From Sphingomonas sp. PP-F2F-A104-K0414 (lineage in GTDB: Bacteria > Pseudomonadota > Alphaproteobacteria > Sphingomonadales > Sphingomonadaceae): 64,000 nt of DNA. The position numbers and the translations under genes were made by a program. Under the pieces are notes generated by a model. The model saw nothing but the letters and a program-made list of their open reading frames with translations. It did not search any database and was not told where the DNA came from. Shown here in pieces: positions 18,202 through 25,591 of this stretch (its first letter is position 1; each line of letters opens with the position of its first letter). The stretch is from assembly GCF_004340945.1 (NCBI RefSeq), contig NZ_SLYD01000002.1:248001-312000 (forward strand), read 5' to 3'.

Positions 18202-19446
18202 ATGGCCCAGCTCGATACCCGTGAAAAGCTCGAGATTCTCGCCGATGCGGCCAAATACGATGCGTCCTGCGCGTCGTCGGGCACCACCAAGCGCAATTCG
18301 AAGGATGGCAAGGGGCTCGGCTCGACCGAGGGGATGGGCATCTGCCACGCCTATGCGCCGGACGGTCGGTGTATCTCGCTGTTGAAGATCCTGCTGACCA
18401 ACAGCTGCATCTTCGACTGCCATTACTGCATCAACCGGAAGAGCTCGAACGTACGGCGGGCGCGGTTCACGGCGAAGGAAGTCGTCGACCTGACGATCGC
18501 GTTCTACAAGCGCAATTATATCGAGGGGCTGTTCCTGTCGTCGGGGATCATGGCGTCGTCGAACTACACGATGGAGCAGATGGTCGAGGTCGCGCGGTCG
18601 TTGCGCGAGGATCATCATTTCCGGGGATATATCCACCTCAAGACGATCCCCGACGCCGATCCCGAACTCGTCCACCAGGCCGGGCTGTACGCGGACCGCG
18701 TCTCGATCAATGTCGAACTCCCGACCGCGAACGGCCTGAAGCGCCTCGCCCCCGAGAAGGACGGCGTCCGTATCGAGACCGCGATGGCGGAGGTGAAAGC
18801 CTCGATCATCGACGGCAAGGACGCCAAGGCCAAGTACAAGTCCGCGCCCCGCTACGCTCCCGCCGGCCAGTCGACCCAGATGATCGTCGGCGCAGATGCT
18901 GCAACGGACGGCGACATCGTCCGGAAGGCATCGACCTTGTACGACCGCTTCGGCCTTCGCCGCGTGTATTATTCGGCGTTCAGCCCGATCCCGGATGCGA
19001 GCGCAGTGTTGCCGCTGCAACGCCCGCCGTTGATGCGCGAGCACCGGTTGTACCAGTCCGACTGGTTGATGCGGTTCTACGAGTTTCAGCCGCATGAGGT
19101 GGTGGCGGCTGCCGATGATGCGACGGGGATGTTGCCACTCGACATCGATCCGAAGCTCGCCTGGGCGTTGAAGTTTCGCGGGTCGTTTCCGGTCGATGTG
19201 AACCGCGCGCCGCGCGAGATGCTGTTGCGGGTGCCGGGGCTTGGGGTGAAGGCGGTCAACGGAATCCTGACGAGCCGGCGTTGGCGCCGGCTGCATCTGG
19301 CGGATGTCGCGCGGCTGACGGTTTCGGTTGCGAAGTTGCGGCCGTTCATCATTGCCGAGGATTGGCGCCCCGTCGTCCTGTCCGACCGCGCCGAACTCCG
19401 CCCGATCGTCGCCCCGAAACCCAAGCAAATGGAAATGTTCGCGTGA
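18202..19446 (+). CDS. Putative DNA modification/repair radical SAM protein
   Basis: A 414-residue radical-SAM enzyme of the family found linked to UdgX-type genes (annotated as putative DNA modification/repair radical SAM protein). The cluster motif is CX3CX2C with Cys69, Cys73 and Cys76 (SCIFDCHYCINR). The C-terminal part holds a helix-hairpin-helix-like stretch, REMLLRVPGLGVKAVNGIL, typical of DNA-binding repair proteins. It is distantly related to spore photoproduct lyase-like proteins, but its substrate is unknown. It precedes the DUF4130-UdgX gene in the same direction and carries the candidate LexA box at its start. Confidence 0.88.
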   Translation: MAQLDTREKLEILADAAKYDASCASSGTTKRNSKDGKGLGSTEGMGICHAYAPDGRCISLLKILLTNSCIFDCHYCINRKSSNVRRARFTAKEVVDLTIAFYKRNYIEGLFLSSGIMASSNYTMEQMVEVARSLREDHHFRGYIHLKTIPDADPELVHQAGLYADRVSINVELPTANGLKRLAPEKDGVRIETAMAEVKASIIDGKDAKAKYKSAPRYAPAGQSTQMIVGADAATDGDIVRKASTLYDRFGLRRVYYSAFSPIPDASAVLPLQRPPLMREHRLYQSDWLMRFYEFQPHEVVAAADDATGMLPLDIDPKLAWALKFRGSFPVDVNRAPREMLLRVPGLGVKAVNGILTSRRWRRLHLADVARLTVSVAKLRPFIIAEDWRPVVLSDRAELRPIVAPKPKQMEMFA

Positions 19447-19457
19447 CGCCCCCGCAT

Positions 19458-19586
19458 TCCTCCCCGGAACGGGGAGGGGGACCAGCGCAGCTGGTGGAGG
19501 GGGGCTTCCACGAGCGTATCGTTGGTGGTGAGCCCCCTCCACCCCGCCGCTACGCGTCGCGGTCCCCCTCCCCGTGCCGGGGAGGA
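19458..19586. repeat. Palindromic intergenic element, family D copy 1
   Basis: A 129-base element starting TCCTCCCCGGAACGGGGAGG and ending CTCCCCGTGCCGGGGAGGA, with inner arms GGTGGAGGGG and CCCCTCCACC. It fills the gap between the radical-SAM stop and the UdgX start. Its last bases GGGGAGGA serve as the ribosome-binding site for the ATG at 19589. A direct copy of the same length is at 20975-21103. Confidence 0.9.
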
Positions 19587-19588
19587 TT

Positions 19589-20974
19589 ATGCGCGTCGTA
19601 ACCCTATCCGAACCCGACGATTTCGACGGCTGGCGCGACGCCGCGCGTGGCCTGATCGCCGAGGACGTTCCCCCCGACGACGTCGTCTGGCAGGTCGGCG
19701 ACGAACCCGTCGACCTGTTCGCAACCGTCGCCGAACCCGCCCCTGCCCCGCCCCCCGGCGCGTTCTCCGTCCCCCGCGCTTTCATTGACCTAGCCCGCAG
19801 CGCCATCCTCGGCAGCGACCCCGAACGGTTCGCCCTGCTCTACACGCTGCTTTTCCGCCTCCGCCGCGAACCCAAACTGATTGAAGACCGCGCCGATCCA
19901 CTCGTCCGCAGGCTCGACCGGATCGCCAAGGACGTCCGCCGCGACATCCACAAGATGCGCGCGTTCCTGCGTTTCCGCGAAGTCGAGGAAGACGGCGGAA
20001 CCCGCTTCGTCGCATGGTTCGAACCCGACCACCACATCGTCCGCGCCAACGCAACCTTCTTCGTCAATCGCTTCGCCAGCATGCGCTGGTCGATCCTGAC
20101 GCCCGAGGTCTCGATCCACTGGGACGGCAAGGCACTCAGCGAAGGCCCCGGCGCGAGCAAGGCCGACGCGCCCGACGGCGATCCGACCGAGGAAGTCTGG
20201 AAGACCTATTACGCCAGCATCTTCAACCCCGCTCGCGTGAAGATCGGCGCGATGCTGAAGGAGATGCCGAAGAAATACTGGAAGAACATGCCCGAAACCG
20301 CGCTGGTGCCGGGCCTGCTGGCGGCGGCGCAGGCGCGGGAGAGCGGGATGATTGCGAAGGCGCGCGATACGGTGGGCGGTAACAGTTTGATCGCGTGGGA
20401 GGCTTTGCGCGATGAGGCGGCAGGTTGCACGCGGTGTCCGCTGTACAAGCCGGCCACGCAGACCGTGTTCGGCGAGGGGCCGGTCGATGCGCCGCTGATG
20501 TTCGTCGGCGAGCAGCCGGGCGACCAGGAGGATCTAGCCGGACGTCCGTTCGTGGGGCCTGCGGGACAGATGTTCGACAAGGCGATGGCGGAGGCGGGTG
20601 TCGACCGGTCGCGCGCCTATGTCACCAACGCGGTGAAGCATTTCAAGTTCGAGCAGCGCGGCAAGCGACGGATCCATGCCAAGCCGGGCGCTGGCGAAAT
20701 AGAGGCGTGCCGCTGGTGGATCGAGCAGGAGCAGATGCTGATCAAGCCGAAGGTGACGGTGGCGCTGGGCGCGACCGCAGCGCGGTCGTTGTTCGGGAAG
20801 GTGATGACGATCGGGCGGGAGCGTGGGCGGGCGTTGCAGTTGCCCGATGGTGGCGAGGCCTGGATCACGGTCCATCCGAGCTATCTGCTGCGGCTGCCGG
20901 ATCCGGCGCAGGCGGCGGAGGAGTACGCGCGGTTCGTCGAGGATTTGAGGGTCGTGGGCGGGCGTATCGGTTGA
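19589..20974 (+). CDS. DUF4130 - UdgX fusion: uracil-DNA binding/glycosylase-like protein
   Basis: A 461-residue two-domain protein. Residues 1-235 match the DUF4130 / TIGR03915 domain that accompanies the radical-SAM partner. Residues about 265-461 are a family 4-like uracil-DNA glycosylase of the UdgX type: CTRCPLYK iron-sulfur ligands, GEQPGDQED from 307, and the R-loop KRRIH at 359-363. In mycobacterial UdgX the His of this motif forms a covalent bond with the deoxyribose after uracil excision, so His363 is the predicted nucleophile. It lies between two copies of the family D element. ATG at 19589 is preferred over an in-frame ATG at 19574, which lies inside the repeat. Confidence 0.9.
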   Translation: MRVVTLSEPDDFDGWRDAARGLIAEDVPPDDVVWQVGDEPVDLFATVAEPAPAPPPGAFSVPRAFIDLARSAILGSDPERFALLYTLLFRLRREPKLIEDRADPLVRRLDRIAKDVRRDIHKMRAFLRFREVEEDGGTRFVAWFEPDHHIVRANATFFVNRFASMRWSILTPEVSIHWDGKALSEGPGASKADAPDGDPTEEVWKTYYASIFNPARVKIGAMLKEMPKKYWKNMPETALVPGLLAAAQARESGMIAKARDTVGGNSLIAWEALRDEAAGCTRCPLYKPATQTVFGEGPVDAPLMFVGEQPGDQEDLAGRPFVGPAGQMFDKAMAEAGVDRSRAYVTNAVKHFKFEQRGKRRIHAKPGAGEIEACRWWIEQEQMLIKPKVTVALGATAARSLFGKVMTIGRERGRALQLPDGGEAWITVHPSYLLRLPDPAQAAEEYARFVEDLRVVGGRIG

Positions 20975-21103
20975 TCCTCCCCGGTACGGGGAGGGGGACC
21001 AGCGCAGCTGGTGGAGGGGGTTCACCGCGGGCGTACCGTTCGTGGAGAACCCCCTCCACCCCGCCGCTCCGCGTCGCGGTCCCCCTCCCCGTGCCGGGGA
21101 GGA
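20975..21103. repeat. Palindromic intergenic element, family D copy 2
   Basis: Same length (129 bases) and orientation as 19458-19586, with near-identical arms and a divergent loop. It begins at the base after the UdgX stop codon and ends at the base before the stop codon of the opposing aldo/keto reductase, so it is the entire intergenic region and probably a bidirectional terminator. Confidence 0.9.
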
Positions 21104-21901
21104 TTACATACTGTTCGGTTCCGGTCCCAAGCGGCCCGCCGGATCGTCGAGCGCCTCGATCGCGGCCATGTCTTCGTCATCCAGCGTCAGGTCGAGCGCT
21201 GCGAAATTGTCCGCCAGATGCTCGGCGTCCGAGGCTTTCGGGATCACCGAAAAGCCGTTCGCCAGATGCCATGCGAGGATCACCTGCGCGGCGCTGCGGC
21301 CGTGCTTGTCGGCGATGCGGACGATCGCTTCGTCCTGCAACAGCGTCTTGCCCTGCCCCAGCGGGCTCCAGCTCTGCGTTACGATGCCGTGCGCCTCGTG
21401 ATACTTGCGCTGGTCGCGCTGCTGGAAATTGGGGTGGAGTTCGATCTGGTTGACCGCCGGGGTCACACCGGTCGCGGCGACGATCGCATCGATGTGTTCG
21501 GGGAGACAGTTCGACACGCCGATCGACTTGGCTTTCCCTGCATCGCGCAGGGCGATCATCGCCTTCCAGGCTTCGACATACTTGTCCTGCTTCGGCACCG
21601 GCCAGTGCATCAGGTACAGGTCGACCGACTCGACACCGAGCAGCGCCAGACTCTCGTCCATTGCCGCTTCGGCATCGCCCTGCCGGTCGTTCCAAAGCTT
21701 GGTGGTCAGGAACGCATCCGAACCCTTGTAGCCGTCGCCGACACCGCGCTCATTGTCGTAGATCGCGGCGGTGTCGACCAGGCGGAAGCCGACATCGAGC
21801 CCGGCGCGGACGATCGCTGCGGCCTGGCTGTCGGGGATCTGCCACGTGCCCATGCCGAGCTGGGGCATCGTGCGGCCGTCGTTGAGTGTGAGATCTGTCA
21901 T
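21104..21901 (-). CDS. Aldo/keto reductase
   Basis: NADPH-dependent aldo/keto reductase of 265 residues, resembling the 2,5-diketo-D-gluconate reductase group. The catalytic tetrad is Asp43 and Tyr48 (LVDTAAIYDNE), Lys68 (LTTKLW) and His99 (LYLMHWP). The cofactor region SIGVSNC and IPKASDAEHLADN is present. ATG at 21901 gives the family start TDLTLNDGRTMPQLGMGTW. The physiological carbonyl substrate is unknown. It diverges from the DedA gene 80 bases away. Confidence 0.92.
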   Translation of the reverse strand: MTDLTLNDGRTMPQLGMGTWQIPDSQAAAIVRAGLDVGFRLVDTAAIYDNERGVGDGYKGSDAFLTTKLWNDRQGDAEAAMDESLALLGVESVDLYLMHWPVPKQDKYVEAWKAMIALRDAGKAKSIGVSNCLPEHIDAIVAATGVTPAVNQIELHPNFQQRDQRKYHEAHGIVTQSWSPLGQGKTLLQDEAIVRIADKHGRSAAQVILAWHLANGFSVIPKASDAEHLADNFAALDLTLDDEDMAAIEALDDPAGRLGPEPNSM

Positions 21902-21981
21902 GCGACACCAGCGAACGAACCGCGTACCGGTTCCGATTTTGGGCTTCCCTTCGTCGCCCGGTTCGCGCAATCGACCGAGCC

Positions 21982-22614
21982 ATGTTCGAAAAGATTCTGG
22001 CGGTCCTCGCCACCTTCACGATCGGCGTCATCTCGTCGGGTGGCTATGTCGGCATCGCACTGCTCATGGCGATCGAGAGCGCGTGTATCCCGCTGCCGTC
22101 CGAGATCATCATGCCGTTCGCCGGCTATCTCGTCTCGACCGGACGATTCGACCTGTACCTCGCTGCGACCGCGGGGGCGATCGGGTGCAATCTGGGCTCG
22201 ATCGTCGCGTACGAGATCGGCAAGCGCGGCGGGCGGCCGATGGCCGAGCGCTGGGGCCGCTACCTGCTGATCGGGCCGGGCGAGCTCGACGCAGCCGACC
22301 GGTTCTTCGCGCGCTGGGGCTCGATGGCGGTATTGATCGGGCGACTGCTGCCGGTGATCCGCTCGTTCATCGCCTTCCCCGCCGGCGTCGCGCGGATGAA
22401 GCTGGTGCCGTTCCACGTCTACACCTTCGTCGGATCTTGGCCGTGGTGCTTCGGGCTGGCCTGGGTCGGCATGAAGCTCGGCGACAAATGGGACAGCGAT
22501 CCGCGCGTGAAGGCGGCGTTCCACAGTGCCGACCTTCTGATCGGCGTAGTCCTGATCGCGCTGGTTGGCTTCTATATCTGGCACCGGGTGCGCGGGCTGA
22601 AGCGTCACCCTTAA
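21982..22614 (+). CDS. DedA family membrane protein
   Basis: A 210-residue DedA/VTT-domain inner-membrane protein. Hallmarks are ESACIPLPSEIIMPFAGYL near 32-50, GxxxG-like packing in AGAIGCNLGSIVAYEIGKRGG and the re-entrant GRLLPVIRSFIAFPAGVARM near 113-132. DedA proteins act as lipid scramblases or flippases (for example of undecaprenyl phosphate) and support proton-motive-force homeostasis. It is convergent with the next gene; the two stop codons overlap in TTAA at 22611-22614. Confidence 0.92.
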   Translation: MFEKILAVLATFTIGVISSGGYVGIALLMAIESACIPLPSEIIMPFAGYLVSTGRFDLYLAATAGAIGCNLGSIVAYEIGKRGGRPMAERWGRYLLIGPGELDAADRFFARWGSMAVLIGRLLPVIRSFIAFPAGVARMKLVPFHVYTFVGSWPWCFGLAWVGMKLGDKWDSDPRVKAAFHSADLLIGVVLIALVGFYIWHRVRGLKRHP

Positions 22615-23312
22615 GTCTCTCGCGGGCAACCCCGGCGCTTCGCCAGAGCGCGCAGATCGTCGTCGCGCGTCGGCACAAGCTGCGCCGTTCTCCGCTTCAC
22701 CGCTTCGAGGATGTCCGGGTCGGCCTTTTCGGGTGAGCCGCTATCGAACGGTGGTGCCGGATCATATTCGAGGCTGAGCTGGACAGCCTTCGCGTGCGCC
22801 TCGCCGCGGATCATCGCGGTCAGCGTCAGCGCGAAATCGATCCCCGCCGTGACGCCGCCGCCGGTGACGCGGTTGCGATCGACCACGGTCCGCGCGTCGA
22901 CCGGGATCGCACCAAACAGCGGCAACATCTCGCGCTGCGCCCAGTGGCACCCGGCCCGGTAGCCGTCGAGCAAGCCGGCCGCGCCGAGGATCAGCGAGCC
23001 GGTGCAGACGCTCGTCACCCAGGTCGCGTCGGCGCCGACCGCCTGCACCCACGCCATCGCTTCGTCGTCGGCAATCACGTCGTTGGTCCCGAAACCGCCG
23101 GGGACGCAGAGAATGTCCGCGCGCGGCACGTCGGCGAAGGTCGCGGTCGGCAGGATCGAGAAGCCTGCGTCGGTCGGCACCGGGTCGAGCGTCTTCCACA
23201 CGAGATCGAGCCGCGAATTGCCGAGCCGCGACAGGACCTGCGCGGGGCCGGTCAGATCGAGCTGCGTCACGTTCGGGAACAGCAGGAAGGCGATGCTCAG
23301 CGGTTCGTTCAT
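22611..23312 (-). CDS. DJ-1/PfpI family protein, isonitrile hydratase-like
   Basis: A 233-residue class I glutamine-amidotransferase-like protein. The nucleophile is Cys103 in WVTSVCTGSLILGAAGLL (nucleophile elbow), with FPNVTQLDLTGPAQVL near the N-terminus and HW at the following helix, as in Pseudomonas isonitrile hydratase InhA and related ThiJ/PfpI proteins. The C-terminus lacks the AraC-type helix-turn-helix found in GlxA regulators, so an enzymatic role is likelier. Substrate unknown. Confidence 0.85.
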   Translation of the reverse strand: MNEPLSIAFLLFPNVTQLDLTGPAQVLSRLGNSRLDLVWKTLDPVPTDAGFSILPTATFADVPRADILCVPGGFGTNDVIADDEAMAWVQAVGADATWVTSVCTGSLILGAAGLLDGYRAGCHWAQREMLPLFGAIPVDARTVVDRNRVTGGGVTAGIDFALTLTAMIRGEAHAKAVQLSLEYDPAPPFDSGSPEKADPDILEAVKRRTAQLVPTRDDDLRALAKRRGCPRET

Positions 23313-23729
23313 ACTGGCGTTCCTAGCGGGAGGAGCTTTGGTGACGGTCGGCGAGAGTGCGGTTCTCTATTGTTCCAAGTCGTTGCAAAACTGGATTTAT
23401 CGGACGTCGGCCGGGTTAAGGGTCCGAGTAAAGTATAGGAAGTGTAGACGCTCGCGCGGATTCTTTCCGAAGGGAAACGCGCTTCGGCGGGTGGTTTGGA
23501 GGATCGCGCTAGGGAAGGCTGCCAACGTCATCGGCGCATCCTGTCATGTCCTGCCCTTGTAGGACGGCAACGGCTCAAGAGTGTTGTGGGAAGGCGCGAG
23601 GCAAAAGGCCGTGTGGCGAGGGGGCGCAAAGGGTCGATGCTTGGGTCTGGGGAATGGCGGCGGGAGTCTACGGGGCGACCGTTCGGGTAATGGGCCGTCG
23701 TGCGGGGCTGGTGTCACCCACATCGTGAA

Positions 23730-23934
23730 ATACCCCAGCTTTCGCTGGGGTGACGGGTTGGGTTTGCAGGTCGGGGGTGGGTTGGATTGGATCGGATCGG
23801 ATCGGATCGGATCGGATCGGATCGGATCGGGCCGGATAGGGTCGGGGCTACGGTGATCAGCCGCGGGAAGCGGATGGGCGTAAAAGGACGAACCGCTCCC
23901 CCCCAACCCGTCATCCCAGCGAAAGCTGGGATAT
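23730..23934. repeat. Palindromic element, family C copy 1, enlarged (205 bases)
   Basis: Left arm CCCCAGCTTTCGCTGGGGTG with ACGGGTTGGG, right arm CCCAACCCGT with CATCCCAGCGAAAGCTGGGA. Other family C elements are 81-122 bases long; here the loop has been expanded by a pentanucleotide tandem repeat. Confidence 0.85.
23791..23830. repeat. Perfect tandem pentanucleotide (ATCGG)8
   Basis: Eight uninterrupted ATCGG units, preceded by two degenerate units (GTTGG, ATTGG) and followed by GCCGG. A repeat number of eight and a unit length not divisible by three make it prone to slippage, but it is not in a recognisable gene. Confidence 0.95.
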
Positions 23935-23965
23935 CGTCGTATCGGTCCCGACGCGCGCCGAAAGC

Positions 23966-24490
23966 TCAGGGAAGAACCGGCACCTCCGCCGCCCGCGTCT
24001 TGTTTTCCAGGCGGGATTCCCTGACCCGTTGGCCGAAGCATCCCGTCGCGCCACCAGCGCCGACTGCGGAGCAGCTGCCAATCGTGTTGACGCCCGAGCC
24101 GGCGTCCATCGTACCCTGGGCCTTGGTTGCCCAGCTGGCGTTTTCGGGGGTGACGACGAACTCGCGGAGCTCCTTCGGAACGCGGTATTGCTCTTGCGCG
24201 CTGCGGCGGACACAGACGACGATCTCTTCGCCGTTCTGGTTGGTCGGGCAGCGTTCATTGCCGAACAGCGTCAGGACGCCGTTGATCGGCGCGTTGCGCG
24301 AGACCTGTGGGGGCGCGACGACCGGTTTCGGCCTGGCGGTCGCGCCGGGAAGTGCGGGGGCCTTGGCGGGCGGCTGCGCGAGGGTGGGGCCCGTATTGGC
24401 ACTGCCCGTATTGCCATTGGAGGTCGGCGGCGCGGTCTGTGCGACTGCGGGGCCGGCGACGAGCAAGGCCGCCACAAAAAGCATCTTCAT
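23966..24490 (-). CDS. Exported protein of unknown function
   Basis: A 174-residue predicted secreted protein. The signal peptide is KMLFVAALLVAGPAVA, followed by a low-complexity Pro/Ala/Thr/Asn segment to about residue 60. A conserved-looking domain follows with ERCPTNQNGEEIVVCVRR (two Cys), and further Cys residues occur in GSCSAVGAGGATGCFG. ATG at 24490 has GGGAG upstream. I recognise similar proteins in sphingomonads only as hypothetical; four cysteines suggest two periplasmic disulfides. Confidence 0.75.
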   Translation of the reverse strand: MKMLFVAALLVAGPAVAQTAPPTSNGNTGSANTGPTLAQPPAKAPALPGATARPKPVVAPPQVSRNAPINGVLTLFGNERCPTNQNGEEIVVCVRRSAQEQYRVPKELREFVVTPENASWATKAQGTMDAGSGVNTIGSCSAVGAGGATGCFGQRVRESRLENKTRAAEVPVLP

Positions 24491-24555
24491 ACGCATCACT
24501 CCCACGCGTTCGTTCGGCTTGTTATAGTCGCTCGGCCTGAACCGTAGCCGTCCGC

Positions 24556-25092
24556 CTAGATCCGTTTGGCGGTTGCTATCGCGACCTTGCAGCCGAGCCG
24601 GATAGCGGCGCTCAATACCGGATAGCCCGGCGTTTCCTCAGCCCCCGCAGCAATCGCGGTTGCCTTGTGTTCGAGTTCCTCGGCCTGGAAATCCAGGATC
24701 GCTGCCGATAGCTCGGGATCGGTGGCGCCAAGCTGAACGAGCTGTTCTTCGTAATGCTTGTCGATCTCGGTCTCGACCGCCGCAGTGCAGGCCATCGCAG
24801 CCCGCGGGCTGATTGCGGCAGTCACCGCGCCGAGCGCGAAACCGGCGACCTTCCAGATCGGCTGCAACACGGTTGGCCGCACGCGGCGCTCGACGATCAT
24901 CTTGTCGAAAAACGCGCGATGGCGTTCCTCCTGCTGCGCCATGTGATGGATCGAGCGCGATGCCGGGTGGCGGTCGCCGAGCACCGCCAACTGCCCTGCA
25001 TAAATTCGGATCGCGCCGTATTCGCCGGCCTGGTCGACGCGGATCATCGAATCGGTGGCCCGCTTGGCGTCTCCTGGCTTCCAGCCGCTCAT
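24556..25092 (-). CDS. coq7: Demethoxyubiquinone hydroxylase family protein (COQ7)
   Basis: A 178-residue di-iron carboxylate hydroxylase that converts demethoxyubiquinol to the 6-hydroxylated precursor of ubiquinone at the inner membrane. Ligands appear in two four-helix halves: Glu24 (QAGEYGA), Glu55 and His58 (QQEERH), then the repeat TEIDKHYEEQ and AEELEHK. ATG at 25092 has GAGGAAG upstream and overlaps the dsbB stop as ATGA. It is the last gene of the long proA-coq7 run. Confidence 0.92.
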   Translation of the reverse strand: MSGWKPGDAKRATDSMIRVDQAGEYGAIRIYAGQLAVLGDRHPASRSIHHMAQQEERHRAFFDKMIVERRVRPTVLQPIWKVAGFALGAVTAAISPRAAMACTAAVETEIDKHYEEQLVQLGATDPELSAAILDFQAEELEHKATAIAAGAEETPGYPVLSAAIRLGCKVAIATAKRI

Positions 25093-25571
25093 CTCGTCTT
25101 CCTCATGAGTGCGAATATGGTGAACGCACCGGCGAGGGAAAAGATGGCGTTGAAGCCGGCAAGCGAGATTCCGAACAATTTCCACTGGGGCGAATCACAG
25201 CGCACCATCGGCGCGTTCATGATGGCGGCGAGGCGCTCGGCGGCAGTGGTGCCGGCCATCGAGACGGTCGTGGTGCAGGCGGTGAAGCCGTTCCACCAAT
25301 GATATTCGACGCCGGCATGCGCGACCCCGATCAGCCCACTAAGGCCGATCAACAGCCCGGCGATGATCACCAGCGAGGCGCGCAACGACCGTCCGGGGAC
25401 GAAGAACGTCGCGCCGGCGATCAGCACCGCGGAATAATGCGGCCAGCGCTGCCAGTGGCACATTTCGCACGGATACAGCCCGCCGAGATATTGCGAGCCG
25501 AGCGCGCCGAGCAGCAGGAACGCCGGCAGCAGCAACGCGATGGCGCGTGCGATCTCTTCGTTCTTGGTCAT
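25089..25571 (-). CDS. dsbB: Disulfide bond formation protein B
   Basis: A 160-residue inner-membrane protein with four hydrophobic helices that re-oxidises periplasmic DsbA using quinone. The first periplasmic Cys pair is CEMC (35-38) in LYPCEMCHWQRWPHY; the second pair is the Cys in FTACTTTVS and that in VRCDSP. A GTG at 25595, overlapping the ctpA stop as GTGA, would add eight residues and is possible. The gene links functionally to the two DsbA-like proteins at 12.8-14.2 kb and, through quinone, to coq7 next door. Confidence 0.9.
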   Translation of the reverse strand: MTKNEEIARAIALLLPAFLLLGALGSQYLGGLYPCEMCHWQRWPHYSAVLIAGATFFVPGRSLRASLVIIAGLLIGLSGLIGVAHAGVEYHWWNGFTACTTTVSMAGTTAAERLAAIMNAPMVRCDSPQWKLFGISLAGFNAIFSLAGAFTIFALMRKTR

Positions 25572-25591
25572 GCCCAACCCGCGACGCACGC

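Larger units (their letters stand above)
23313..23965. other. 653-base gene-poor intergenic stretch
   Basis: No convincing coding frame or RNA gene was found here. The first 400 bases are featureless apart from a small CCGAAG/CTTCGG hairpin near 23467-23487. The rest holds the family C palindromic unit and the pentanucleotide tandem repeat described separately. Confidence 0.6.

Noticed and set aside
23776..23840. Possible CRISPR-like array
   Set aside because: The repeats are contiguous pentamers without spacers and no cas genes are present.
23787..24527. Plus-strand frame over the pentanucleotide repeat (repeating Ile-Gly-Ser-Asp)
   Set aside because: Repeat-derived translation that runs through a palindromic element and antisense to an exported protein gene with a signal peptide.
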